Below, one piece after another: positions 25,680 to 49,709 of a stretch of DNA of 64,000 nucleotides (the stretch's first letter is position 1; each line of letters starts with the position of its first letter). Location of the stretch: assembly GCA_963070105.1 (NCBI GenBank), contig OY718808.1, positions 7,373,898 to 7,437,897 of the forward strand, written 5' to 3'. The position numbers were made by a program, and so were the translations under genes. Source of the DNA: Litomosoides sigmodontis. Taxonomy: Eukaryota > Nematoda > Chromadorea > Rhabditida > Onchocercidae. The notes under the pieces are model-generated. The model did no database searches, was not told the origin of the DNA, and worked only from the letters and a program-made list of their open reading frames with translations.

Positions 25680-27559
25680 TAATTTACATTAATTTAACAT
25701 CTAAGAGCTAAACTACAAGCTATCATTTTGCGAACGAGAGAGAGAAAGGAAAATGAGCGAAAGAAAACGATAATTTGCAAATTTAATTTTTTCTCTCTCT
25801 CTCTCTCTCCCAGGATAGCTTACGTGGTGCCAATGATGACAATGTCGCATGTCGCCATAACCGCTTCATCGTTTCTCATCGTTTTCGCAACCGTTGAACG
25901 TTTCTGCATTACCGTTTCCAGTCATTACGTGGAATTTTTGCAACGCAATCGTTGCTACATTGCTCTGATTGCTGTATTAATTGGTGTTTTCACTAAGGGA
26001 ACGCTAATATTTGAACTTAAGGTTCAAGCATATTTCAATTTTATATAAGCAAATTTTTGATATATTAGAAAACTAATTGATTATTTTGCAAATAAAAGTT
26101 AGCCTCAAATTTACAATTTGAAAAAGTAGATTTTTCTTGAAACTTTAAGACTTTAAAAGCGTTAATACTTCAAAGCTTTTTATTTAAAACTTCGTAGCTT
26201 TTTGATTTAAAACTTTTTAAGTGTAAGCTGTACATAACCTATAAATGAAGCATGTTAACTGCTGCTACTGTAGTTGCTAATGCTAACATAAGTTATTACC
26301 ATTGATCTCAGTTATCACTTATCATTTTATCACCTTGCAGTCAGTTCATGATTTGAGCTGTATCGGAACACTTAATGAATATCGACTGGAGATGACAGCA
26401 CTGATAATTCACAACGAGCACTACAAATTATTCCGGTTTTGGTTCCGAAATATTGTTACCATTTTGTTTCCGTTTTTCACATTGATGTTCCTGAATGCTG
26501 GAATTGTCAATGAACTTAGGAAGAGTTTCCTCAGCGACAAACACAACGGAGAAATGATGTGTGTTACTAATGCCAAAGAGCAAAAAGTTTGTTTAAATTT
26601 CTAAAATAAAAGGAAAAAAGTGTAGTATGAAATAAACTTCACACTAACATTTGAAACTATTCCATTGCAGTGAATGAAATTTTTGAAAAAATCACTGCCT
26701 GCTATATGGGAAATGATGGTTTGCGTTTTAATTTGGTGGTTATGTTGCAGATGGGATTGAATTGATTGAGAATAAAGAGAGAGAGAAGGGAGGGCGAAGT
26801 GATATCATTAAATATTTAGTGAATAAAATAGAATTTTGTAATTTTAGGGCAATATTTCAGGCTCGTATTCGAGCAGCTACACGAACTTTAGTGCTTGTTG
26901 TATGCACTTATCTCCTAGCAAATATGCTTAATGTTATTATAACAATTTGGGAGCATACAGATGCAACGTCACTTTTTAGCAGGTTTAGCTATCACTTTCA
27001 AATAATATTTTAAGATTTAAAAACAAAAAAAAAAGTAAATTTATATATTTGACAGTCAAAATTCACTCCCTAACCATTTTCCCGTTTCATTTACTGCAAC
27101 ATTTTTTGAGGAAATTTATGCTTTAATAATATGATATAATATTGATTTGCGCAATATCTCATCTCATACGTTAAATGTTTTTAAAATTTTTAACCAATTT
27201 GAAATTGTTGGGCAATTTAAAAAAATAGCTAAAAGTTTTAATATGCATCTGTTGGATATTTCTTTTCTATTTTCAGCTTCTTGGATTTCTACATCTTCAG
27301 CGTTGATACAGTATCGTTACTGACCATTGTGGCGTGCGCTTTACGATTACCCATCTATGCAAGTTGTCAACCATCGCTTCGTGCTGAAATGGTTCATTTT
27401 GCAAAATCATTTTTTAAGCAACCAAGAAGATCGATGAACGACGACGAACACAATAATGGACCATCGCTTACTGACCATAATGGTATTGCTGTAGTGAAAT
27501 ATCGTCCAATGAATAGAGACGAAAAATACAATATGCACAATTGTTTCTTATTAAATTAG
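25174..27559 (+). CDS. Class A (rhodopsin-like) neuropeptide-type G-protein-coupled receptor
   Basis: Five exons in consistent phase: 25174-25541, 25814-26021, 26341-26586, 26861-26982 and 27277-27559; 408 residues, usual for the family. The N-terminus is extracellular with an N-glycosylation site (NDT, about 11). TM1 begins near 49 (LWLVTILGSTLSTISI). TM3 ends in ERF (151-153) in place of DRY, inside FLIVFATVERFCITV. TM6 is TRTLVLVVCTYLLANMLNV. TM7 ends ALRLPIY (about 336-342), a variant of NPxxY seen in nematode and insect FMRFamide-type peptide receptors. The usual cysteine at the top of TM3 is not present; Cys36 and Cys199 could pair instead. It should sit in the plasma membrane and signal through G proteins; the ligand is unknown. 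Intron 1 holds a (GT)n tract. A poly(A) signal AATAAA lies at 27773-27778. Confidence 0.9.
25614..25679 (+). repeat. (TG)n microsatellite
   Basis: Near-perfect TG dinucleotide array in intron 1 of the GPCR gene. The acceptor of the same intron is preceded by a (TC)n run at 25790-25811. Confidence 0.95.
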
Positions 27560-28023
27560 CACTAACTTAAATTGCTGTCTAATTTCATCAAAAATTGGAA
27601 ATTTTATTTTTTAAAATATTCTTGAATAAGTATGTTATAAATGCATTACCCATTCTTCCTCGTTTTATTTCTCTCATTTTCAGCTCATATTATACCGGTA
27701 ATTGCTATATAATGCGCTTATTTATTAAAAAATTTTTACAGTACATGTTAATCAGGGTATTTAATTTTGCCAAATAAAACATTTTTTGCCTAAAAATTTT
27801 TGAAATTTATCACTGTGCAAAAATAGCATACACTCTCATTTCTGTTTAGCTTTTTATTTAAAAAAAATGCCTTGCTTTGCTTGAAAATAAACACTAGTAT
27901 TATCAATGGCATCTAGGAAACTTATTTTTGAAATTTCAGTTTATTTTGAAACGATTCATCGAATCGTGAAATTTTTTAAATTAACAGCTAACACACTTCT
28001 CATATTATCCGCTACAGTCATAG

Positions 28024-29460
28024 AGCAATAGCACACTTCAAGTCAATCTGCTAAATTTGTTAGAAGTCGGAAAGAGCTATCCAACGTACAGTAACGGTGC
28101 GCCGCGAAACGGTAGGAATGGATACGGTAATGACACATCGAAGACAATAAGAACAATTGTGTCAGACATACGGTAGTTGCTGCATACAACTCTGCACAAA
28201 TTGAAATTTTGTTATTTTGTTAACACTTTCTTCTTCAATACGATCTCCAACAACCAACCGGTATTTTTCCAATGCGATGAATATTGATTTTGCAAAATTT
28301 TGTTAATTCAATTCATAAATTTTATTTTGATTAATAAATTTAGCAATTGAAACGGTCGAAATCTATATGAGCTTCTTCATGAAATGTATGATCAAATAAA
28401 TTGTTTAAATGGAAATACTTAATTGCCCGCAACTGCAACGATACTGTTTAATTCTTTCAATCAAAAAAGAAATTTCTGTAACAATAATTCCACAAAAACG
28501 ATGTGTTAAAAGAACATTAACACACAAATAACTCATGTAATCTGGACGTAATTTAATTTTTCATTAAAACTATGAGCACGTGGGTTTGGTATAAATTTGA
28601 AATGAAGCGTTATCATAAATCGACGTAAAAAAAGTTCTTATAGTAATAATAAGCTTCTAAATTTGCGCGAAAATTTGTCAGCAACAATATGGATATTTTT
28701 ATGGATAAAATTATTTTCAGGTTAGCAATTCTGTCGTAAATTTGTATTTGACTTCTTGCAGGAATTTCACGTGAGTGTTTTGCTAGGCTCAGTTTCTTTT
28801 TTCTTGTTTTTAAATTTCAAAAATTTATCGTTAAAAAAACGATTATATAAGCTATATTAGCTTTTATACCTTTGTGCTAAGATTTTCACAATTTCAATAG
28901 CTTGTAATTTCCTCTTTGATGCAAACTGTACGATTAACCTTAAGTTTTGATGGCGTTTTTTCCGCATATTTTTTTTATTACGCAAAGTATTTGCACAGAA
29001 TGATATGATACTCAGAAAAAAACATTTAAATTTTGCAGCAGTAAGTCATGCTAATCACCAGACAGCCACATAATAGTCGAATAGTTGGTACAAAAAATGA
29101 TTTTCAAATACGCTTACCGGAATTTCGTTACCGGAAAAATTGCACGTGTTACTCATTTGCCTAATAACTTTTCCAACGACAACCTCCTGCTTTTCGCTTT
29201 ATAGCATTTTTTTTTAATTTAAATTAATTAAAAAATGTGTGCATGAGAGAGATGGATCACTCTTTTTCACTTTTCGTAATTATCAGGATTGAGTTTAACC
29301 TGTTTAATTTTATCAATGTCCTAATTCCCCTAGTTATACCAATGTTTTTCCGACGAAGCAACGACAGGATGCATTTGTCATCGGAGAAAAGAGAATTGGA
29401 AATAATCCTAGTAGCTTTCATAAACGATTTGTTCGTTGGGTCAGACAGGCTGACGACTAA
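28024..29460 (+). CDS. Two probable 3' exons, perhaps an alternative tail of the GPCR
   Basis: Exon 28024-28172 (50 codons; donor GTAGTT) and exon 29334-29460 (42 codons to a TAA; acceptor attcccctag) join in phase. Together they read as a hydrophilic tail: VGKSYPTYSNGAPRNGRNGY, KTIRTIVSDIR, TKQRQDAFVIGEKR, SSFHKRFVRWVRQADD, stop. There is no start codon, so they must follow an upstream exon. The last GPCR exon has an in-phase GTAGTG donor after DHNGIA (27491), which would replace the final 22 residues by this longer basic tail. That is an inference from phase, strand and position. They could instead end a separate small gene. No known domain is visible. Confidence 0.45.
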
Positions 29461-30958
29461 ATTCATCGAATTTTCATAAGATTTTTGTTTGTAAGTAAAG
29501 TGTAGAATTATTGATTGATTTCTTATAAATTTTATGTGGAAAGTTTTTGTTAATATATTTTAAGGAAACATTTTTTTTGCCAGGCAGCTATTTGATGAGA
29601 AAGAAATTTTCATTAATTTGTTTCGCTAATAATCTAATTGAGTGAAAAATTAATAAGTGAAAAGCAAAAATATTACAAAATTTTTCTCACAAAAACCAAT
29701 AAATAATTATTTCTTACTGTAACAATTTTTTGGAAAAATTAAAAATTTTCGCCTTTTTTCTTTTAATTAATTGCCGGAGTGAGAGTGGACGAAGCAGATA
29801 GTTTTTTTAGAGCAAACTAAGAGCTGCTCAAAATAACAGCGGAAGAAATTAAATAGCACAAAAAAATGAGAAGCTAAAATGAAAAGGTCTGAAAAGACGG
29901 AAAGAAATATCGATGGAAAGATGTTTGATAGAGTAGTAAAAATTGCAACTTACAAAAAATAAAAAAGATGAAGAACGAATTTGGAAGTAGTAGATGATGA
30001 ATTGATATCGATAATTAGTAACATTAAAAGCAAAAATTGGATATGCAAGCAGGAGTAACACAAGAATCCAGACTATAGGACAGATACATTGGAGGATAAA
30101 TTTGACGCTTATCAAAATAATTGGGATTAATGAAAAGTTACTGATAGGAAGAAATAAGTTTGCAGTTTTGTTAAGGCGGTTCGATCAAAGCAATAAAAGT
30201 CCTAAAAAAAGGATCAAACAACAGTTAGCTAGATATTGTAGGGAAAAAAAATGCGAACGAGATAAGTTGCTGGAGGAAAATTGGCGAGGAAAGACATGTA
30301 AAGGGAATGGAAAAACGAAACTTGAAAAGATCACATCGATGATGAGAAAAGATGAAATCAAGAATTTAAAAAAAAAATGATTCAAGTGATAAGTCTGCGT
30401 GATGCTTTGAATTTCTTCTAACAAAATTTAACAATTAATTGCTAAAAAAAATAGGATGTGAAATTAAACTACAATAACGTAAGTATTACAATATCAGAAA
30501 CTAAACTAATAGTTTCTTCTGGCATTTAGCGCAGTAAAGACTGGAAGCATTGTAACGTTTCAAATGAGTAGTTAACTTTTGTTTTAATATGCAAATTTTG
30601 TACAAAATAATATAAGTTTCACAACTCTCACTATCGTTCACTTTCATCTCAGTCCATTTTCGAGCGGTCGGGGAGATCACTTCGGTGTATGCGTCGTTTC
30701 AATTTTTTCATTTCGAAAAAAGATTTGAGGACTGGGTATTTTTCAACTATTACAGATAACTACAAAGGCTTATCGCAGTTTGTGATAGATGGACAGTGCT
30801 AGTGCTCTCCGAGTATTAACCTGAGCTCGTATTTAACATTAACTTCAATAATTTTGATTTTCACATTTTAATTAAATGAATTCAAAATGTTGGATATCGC
30901 AGTTCCATGTGTTCACCTCTCGATCTTTAATCGAACATCTTTATCGTTTATCTAATCA
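29461..30958. other. Intergenic, no gene recognised
   Basis: AT-rich. A minus-strand open frame around 30115-29925 reads like a membrane segment (WILVLLLLAYPIFAF) and ends at a GTAAGT, but has no ATG and no acceptor. A plus-strand open frame at 30100-30380 is very lysine-rich. A GC-richer pocket at 30656-30800 follows a TCTCAG acceptor and is open for 50 codons; it may be an untranslated first exon of the next gene. Confidence 0.45.
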
Positions 30959-30976
30959 GAAATATACCAAAATTCG

Positions 30977-43037
<12,061 letters not shown>

Positions 43038-44116
43038 AAGGAACCAATGCAATTAGCGCAATAGACTGCTCAAATTGTTCGCTGCAATATTTTAGAATCA
43101 ATGAATTCTCATATCCGCTGAATTCAACAGTAAACGTCTTATTTAAATTTAAATGTTAAAAATTGATAAATGATAAACTGGCATAAGTGCATTTAGCTCA
43201 CATTATCTAATCGCACACATACTCATACGAACGTACAAACACGCACGCACACACACACACACACACGCACACACACGCACACACAAACACGTCAACTATC
43301 TATTTTTTAGTTATTTATCAGAATGAATTTGGAAGAATAAAAATTTTACAATGTGCCGAATTGTACTATACGGAATAAAATACAGTTAAAAAAAAGTGTG
43401 CTAGAATTCTCTGCTCCCTTCTAGTTCGATGACCAACAAATTAATTCCGAATTTTCTGGAATGCATAGATGATAGGCGGATTATCCACAGAGTTTCAGAG
43501 TTTTGAATGTGTTAGTCTAAATGATGTGGCACATATGACAAATATATTTCCCGGATTCACTAATTAATTAATCAGCTGATCGCACTGAATGAGCAGCTTA
43601 ACTAGCTTACGAAAAAAAGACAGCTTAACTAGCTTAGGAAAAAAAGAATTAAGAAATAGCGTTATTATTGTCTTCTTTTTAAAACTATCAATCTATTATT
43701 TTACGTCAAAAATCTCAAATCTTTTTCGCACTTTGTGAAACTATGCTTTCCCATTCCACATTTGCATATAAAAATTATTTGAAATTAAGTTTGCGCAAAA
43801 GTAATACTTTCTAAATTAGTCTTATTTTTAGCATTAATATTTTTTACGAACGGTTTGTCTTCTTCAATTGTTTGACCACTGGACACTACTACATTTGAGT
43901 AACAATCATCTACGACTGCAAGCAACAAGAATTTTATCTAATTAAATTTTTGAAAATTTTACGGAAAAAAGAGGAAAAAAAATCAACAGTTGAGGAATTT
44001 GTGTGGTATTGCAAACTTCAAAACGCAGTAATTTTAGCCAAAAAAAAAGGCAAACGTTCTTGTCGCGAGGAACATTCAGAGCAATTAATATTCATATTAA
44101 TTCATATGGATTGATA
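43038..44116. other. Intergenic with (AC)n repeat
   Basis: Contains poly(A) signal candidates AATAAA near 43336 and 43373 for the upstream gene, an imperfect (AC)n tract at 43236-43290, and a 32-bp near-duplication at 43593-43650 (agcttaactagctta). No gene seen. Confidence 0.6.
43236..43290 (+). repeat. (AC)n microsatellite, imperfect
   Basis: CA dinucleotides with GC interruptions. Confidence 0.9.
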
Positions 44117-45316
44117 ATGGCTGCAACAACCGATGTCGCTGCAATCGATAATCAGAAAACAGTACTTTCAACACGAGACATTTGTATCTTACACTTCACG
44201 TCTAGTTAAATCTGAATATCCAGATTGTTCACTAAGACGGTTTCAGTTTGCACCGTAGTAAAACATATCACATGTAACACGTACTGTAACAAGTACGTAC
44301 TGTGGGTAATCGTTGCATTTGTGACAATCCTGGTGTAGCATACAGTCAAAACGCAACAAATATGACATATTATTGTACATTGTACGTGAGAAACCTGGTG
44401 GATCAACAATATTTTATTTTTAAAATATGAGATATTTATGTTTAATTTGACCGATATATTATGGAAGTGAATAATTTTAATTGCAGATAGATAATTTTAA
44501 AAAAAGCTAATAACTTAGCGTTTTCAATTTTAATCGTAATTTCGCTTCAGCTGATGAGCAAGCAAAAGCTCTGGCTATTTTATCACTAACGCATACTTAT
44601 TCGATTAGTGGTGGAATACTTTTTAGTTGTTGCATTTTACCGCTTCTTTATTTTTGGTTCTGTCATCCGTAAGTTGTACCTGTCCTTTTTTCTCCTAACA
44701 ACTGAGAGAAGAGTTGTAGGGATAGTGCAAGAGGGGAAGTTGAGTTATTTCTTACATTTACTTCAATTATTTGATTACTTCAACATTAAGCTGCAAAATT
44801 TCAGTATGATATACAAATATTTCACATCCGTTAAAGTGTCAACAGGTAACAAATTCGTATTGGAGGAAACACAGGTAGATGGAGGTGAGTTAGCGGAATT
44901 TGTGCCTGATGAAGCACCGGATCGTGTAAATATTCGACGTGATCCATTTTTTGACGATGTAAAAGTTAAGGTATATGTGTTTTAAATTGAATTAACATAA
45001 AATTTGCTAGCTGTATAAAGAAGCCATATGTTTCCCTTATTGATACGCGTAAAATGTTAAGGCATTTCATCGGAGGCATCATCATCTCCTAAGGCCACCA
45101 CATCGACGGCAACAGCAACAACAAAGCGGTAAAAAGCTTTCATCGATGAACAAAACATCCGAAAATGAAAATGAAAGAGATGAAAGCGCAGGCAATGCGC
45201 CGGAAGAGAAGCACTGCTCACACACCGCAGAAAGTAGCGCCCATCGAAGCGGCAAAGAACAGCTAACATCAACTGAAATCACCTTTTCTCATCAAACGCA
45301 ACTTCACGCTCTTTAG
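44117..45316 (+). CDS. Small orphan single-pass membrane protein
   Basis: Four exons in phase: 44117-44183, 44551-44668, 44805-44970 and 45062-45316 (stop TAG), about 201 residues. A short N-terminus (MAATTDVAAIDNQKTVLS) precedes DEQAKALAILSLTHTYS and one hydrophobic segment (GILFSCCILPLLYFWF, about 45-60). It continues MIYKYFTSVKV, an acidic stretch (LEETQVDGGELAEFVPDEAP), RRDPFFDDVKVK, and then a low-complexity tail rich in H, R, Q, then E, S and K. There is no cleavable signal peptide. The fourth exon needs a TTAAG acceptor; if it is skipped the frame runs into a stop at 44985 and the protein is about 121 residues. I do not recognise the family. The first three exons are the firmer part. 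Confidence 0.55.
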
Positions 45317-47138
45317 TCCGATAATTTAAATATAAAATTTCATTAAAAATTTTATTCCTTCGTTTTTGTCCTTGTCTTTAAGTGTCGTGAATTTGAATGA
45401 TAGCAAAGTTTCCGCTGGTTTGTTTTTCACACAAACAGAACTGATATTGTTAAGACTGAAATTCTGACAGGGAAGATTCAAGCTGTGGTAGAAGGATGTT
45501 GATCGTGCTTTTATTTTGGGAAGCAAATTGCACTAAGTCGTGTTGAATGGTTCGTTTTCCTGCATTTTGATGTCCACTCATTAGCTTATCCTACAAGCTA
45601 CCCTTGATGAAAAGAGCTGGACAAGCATGTTTCACCGATTCATTTACAAATGACAGAATTCGAAAAGTGGATGATAGATGAGATATTCATCCATATATGT
45701 GTATATGCATGATTTGATCTCATGTCGGCGATTGCGAAAGAAATAAATGCTTCGAAATTTCAAATTTGACAGCGTTGCAACATTTTGATTTCTATAATCA
45801 CTCGTAAAATTACTTTCGTACTTCTTAATTCTCTCACTTTCTCCATCATTCAATGTTACTTTGTTTTAAATTAAAATTTTTGCTAATTTTGCTACTGTTG
45901 TTGATAGTAAAAAAAAAACGGATTTATAGAAAGCAAAGGAGAAATTGAAGTCGTCAATTTTTTGCATGAATTTTGTTTCTTTCATCCTATCACTATTGTA
46001 TGCAACGTTTATTTAATAATTTTACTAGCTTACATCCAAAATACTTTTTGAAATCATGTTTCAATGTTTATTTTTTTTCATTTTTTGATTGAAATTTAAT
46101 TAATCGTAATAAATATCGGATCAATGAAATTAGACTATGTAAATAAAGTCACTACATGAGGAGAGATTATTTGTTAAATTCTTCATGGAAGAATAATCCG
46201 TTCTTTTTAGCAGGAATTTTTAGCAAATTTTGGTTATACTTAGCAGATCAGTAATCTGTTTCGTGAAATTTCACATTTCACAGTGATAAGAGGGAATAAT
46301 TGTTGGAGAAGTTGGTCAGTTGCTGGTCATTTCAGTATGAAATTAGGTCATTTTATGTCCATCACCCATTTAAACACAATAGCTGCTGCAGTGGACAGTG
46401 CTGAGCAAATTGCACGTTACTGATCTTCCGATACAATTTCACCATGAAGGTTTGTTTTTTTTTCCTTCATAGTTCATTGATTTCAAAAGCTTTTTCTATC
46501 AACCAATTGAATAAGTGGCGCATTCTGCGAAATTTCTTCGACTTTAAAAAGCCTTAGAATGAGTGTTTTATTTCCGAGCGTTAGCCGTGAACTTTAAATC
46601 TGATTTATCGCAGAACTGTTCAATCAGTGCTCTATAATTAATTCAGAAACGATTCATTTAAGCTGTTATTTCTCGGATTTGCTCAAAAGCCCCGAAAATT
46701 GAAATTGCAAAGAAGTGGAAGGGAATAAGAAGCTTTCATCAGTAAATAAAAGCGAAAATGGCTAAGAAAAAAAAACATGGTAAAGTAAAATAGTATGAAA
46801 TGAGAAGGATGGAATATAATTTATTATGAAAATGGAATTCAGAGTTATTGAAATTCAAAATTAAATTAATTTTGCTATATTATCACTTTTTTAAGAGAGA
46901 TCTACGAAACAATTGTCTGTTATCTGCCATTAACTTATGCCACCACCATCTTTCTTCCACCATCACAATAATTTCCTATCCAAGCAAATAACGAATCTGA
47001 AATTGCGATGAAATTGTGAAGGGAAAAAAAAAGGGAAAATAGAACTTGCAGGATTTTCAATCGTTACGAATTTTTTCAAACTTTTGATAATTATGTTATC
47101 CCTCTTTCTTTTCTTTTTTTTTCCTTTTTAACACATAC

Positions 47139-47225
47139 GATTGATGTTAGTGCCAACAGCAGACAACAACCAATGTCACGTGAAACTCGGTTTTTATTAC
47201 ACTCATAGTAAACAGTGGCGGTCAT
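47139..47225 (-). CDS. Isolated candidate first exon
   Basis: On the minus strand a GCTTTCAG acceptor is followed directly by ATG and 29 open codons ending in a GTATGT donor. It reads MTATVYYECNKN, VSRDIGCCLLLALTSI, with a hydrophobic end that could begin a signal anchor. No continuing exon was found, so the gene is unproven. Confidence 0.3.
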
Positions 47226-47403
47226 CTGAAAGCATAAAGGTCATCAGAGGAGAAGTGTCACGGTAGGAAATGAGTTACATTCTTTATCACATTTTTTTTT
47301 TTCTCCTCATTAGTTGTCATTGGTGTTGACGAAATCACACAACTAGCAAGCAACTATTAGATCATTAATTTAGTCTTTAACATTTCCACTACGCAATCAA
47401 CAT

Positions 47404-47503
47404 CATTTGTACTTCGCAGGCGTTGATATTTACGTAAGCATCACAGTACGTAATCACCACATTTGTACTCCACAAGCGTTGATGCTTGCGTAAGCATCAC
47501 AGT
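47404..47503 (+). repeat. Imperfect tandem repeat, period 56 bp
   Basis: CATTTGTACT...GCGTTGAT...CGTAAGCATCACAGT occurs twice (47404-47447 and 47460-47503) with a few substitutions. Confidence 0.75.
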
Positions 47504-49709
47504 TTGCAAGTGAATACATTTTTGTTCCTCACTTACTGTATCCTTTTATTCCAAATATACAGCCACTCTCAAGTCCACGTGTATGTGTTAGACGTAAGTA
47601 ATAAACAAAATTCAGAGGAGAGATGATAAAATTCAAATGCATCTAAAGTAACGAATTCAATTTTTAATTTATCCTTTCAATCTTTTTTTAATTCCAATTT
47701 TACGCCTAACAGAACTACCTGCTATGCTTAATTTTTCCTCCGCGAGTATTCTATGACATTTGACACTGTCGGGAATTCGTATTTCGGAGAGTTTATCATA
47801 GACATAAGCGATTTGAGTGAACTAATCTTTAATTGGTCCCTTCTTTGCACAACATTTTATCAGTGATGTATGATGAAGCGATGGTAGAGAATAAAGTGGA
47901 CAACAAATTCGCCACATCCTTTTGTCGATCTCGATGACCTCGAATTTTGTCTTATCATAACTGATTGTGGTGATAAAAGAAAGACAGCTGTCTGCTGATG
48001 ATATTACAGTACTCCTGATGTTGTGAAACAAAAACTTTGATATGACAGAAAGTTACTCCTCATTTATGACATCTCAGCCAAATGAAGTGCCGCCAGAGGA
48101 TGGTCAACTCTTCCTCACATTTCATAGCATATTCTAATCGCATATCACTGTGGTTGATAATTTACAGTAAGAAGTTGTGTTGCAATGACACTTTCAGGTT
48201 ATCCTAGAAATTAAGCAAATAATTTTAACTATTTCGTATATTTGTTGTCAGAGATAGATAGTGATATCTATTTGTTGCTACTGATAACCAGAAGATTTTT
48301 TTTTCAGAGCTGTTATTGCCATTCTAAGGAAATATTTTAATCGCGGATGATAGAAAACTTTAATACTTCACTCTCCCATTTCTCCTTTAAATTTCAACAA
48401 ACTAAATAGCAATTTCCATTCATCTGAAATTTCTTTCAAACTAAAATGAAAAAAAATATGACATTGCTCTTATCATGATGGAAGTTGAAAAGTGTTCACG
48501 CAAATTATACAATCTCTCACGTGTCACATTCACTCAGACGACATTTCTAAAATTGACATTTATACGTGATTGCAGCAAAAAAAATATGCTTAGTAAATAT
48601 CTTTCCCTCATATGTATGACCTCATAAAATATTTTGTCGCCTTTTTTTTCAAATTACTAACACTAATTAGTATAATTAGTTTTTTTTGAAAATTTTAGAA
48701 TCGAATTTTTTAAGAAATATAATTAGTTGAGAAAGGAATTACGATAATGCTAATAATTAACAATTATTTCCACGTTTATTTCCGATTAGCAAACTTCTGA
48801 TAGCAAAATCAATTATCTTTGCTCAGCTTTTTTTTCCCATTTCCTTTTATCAAATTAACAATCATATGGTTTTTCACTTTTCAGAATCTTTCAGCAGTTT
48901 GTTTATTCAAACAAACAAAAGATGCTGATTGATTCTCTTTCAAATTCATCTTTTTTTCTGTTTATATTTAAATGTCTACTGTTCTACCGTACTCCTTATT
49001 GTTTACTGTTTTACCGTATTTCCTATTTTTTGCATAATTCCTTTTTGCATAATTCGTTCACTATTTTTTTTGCACAATTTTACAAATTATTAATACTTAG
49101 TTACTCACTACTCTTACAGATATCCCTTGAATTTCTCCACTAAAATAATTAGTTAAAACTCATTAAATTGTCATTGAATTGTCCAATTAATGTTTCGAAA
49201 ATATCAGATATTTGTATGTTTCACTAAAATTTTAACTGTAAAGAAAAATTATTGCAATTATCAGAGTTTGAATAGAAAGATGGATTGACTAAAATTTCAA
49301 ACCTTTTGCTGATCATTTTGTTCATTGTAGGATGGTTGGAAGAATTTTTGCAATAATCAGAAACACTTTATCGCTGTGTCCGATAGCCTGAAATATAACT
49401 TTTCAAATTAATAAAATTTGTTTAATTGAACTAATCTAGCTAGTTTGCACACCAATCTTTGATAAAATTCTGCAAAGATTGTTGGCTGTCAAAAACTGAG
49501 CAATTTTACCGATACATCAGTTCTCACTCTAATTAAATTCATTCAGCAGGATATATAAGTCTTATAAATTTATTTTAAATGCTATTCCATTGAATACACA
49601 ATTTTCACAGTTCCTGAAAGCCTTAATATAAAATTCATATTAAATTTTTGTTGTGAAATAAAGTTGGAAATAATATTGAATTGTCTTCTTACACAATTAC
49701 CTGTCACAG

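Larger units (their letters stand above)
45317..49709. other. Mostly non-coding stretch upstream of the collagen
   Basis: AT-rich DNA with scattered exon-like pieces that I could not assemble. They include 47225-47139 (-), open frames on both strands at 47822-48031, and overlapping open frames near 45380-45510. An imperfect 56-bp tandem repeat lies at 47404-47503. A 28-codon frame at 46337-46423 starts right after a TTTCAG and may be an upstream open frame of the collagen transcript. Confidence 0.45.

Noticed and set aside
29849..30380. Hydrophobic minus-strand frame and lysine-rich plus-strand frame
   Set aside because: Neither has a usable start plus acceptor; the opposite strands mirror each other's AT-rich bias.
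45380..45510. Two overlapping plus-strand frames (NDSKVSAGLFFTQTELIL and TDIVKTEILTGKIQAVVEG)
   Set aside because: Would need a 21-nt intron or a frameshift; may be a decayed exon, but unsupported.
47822..48031. 69-codon minus-strand frame and an overlapping plus-strand frame
   Set aside because: Both read fairly well, but neither has two good splice sites or a neighbour exon in phase.
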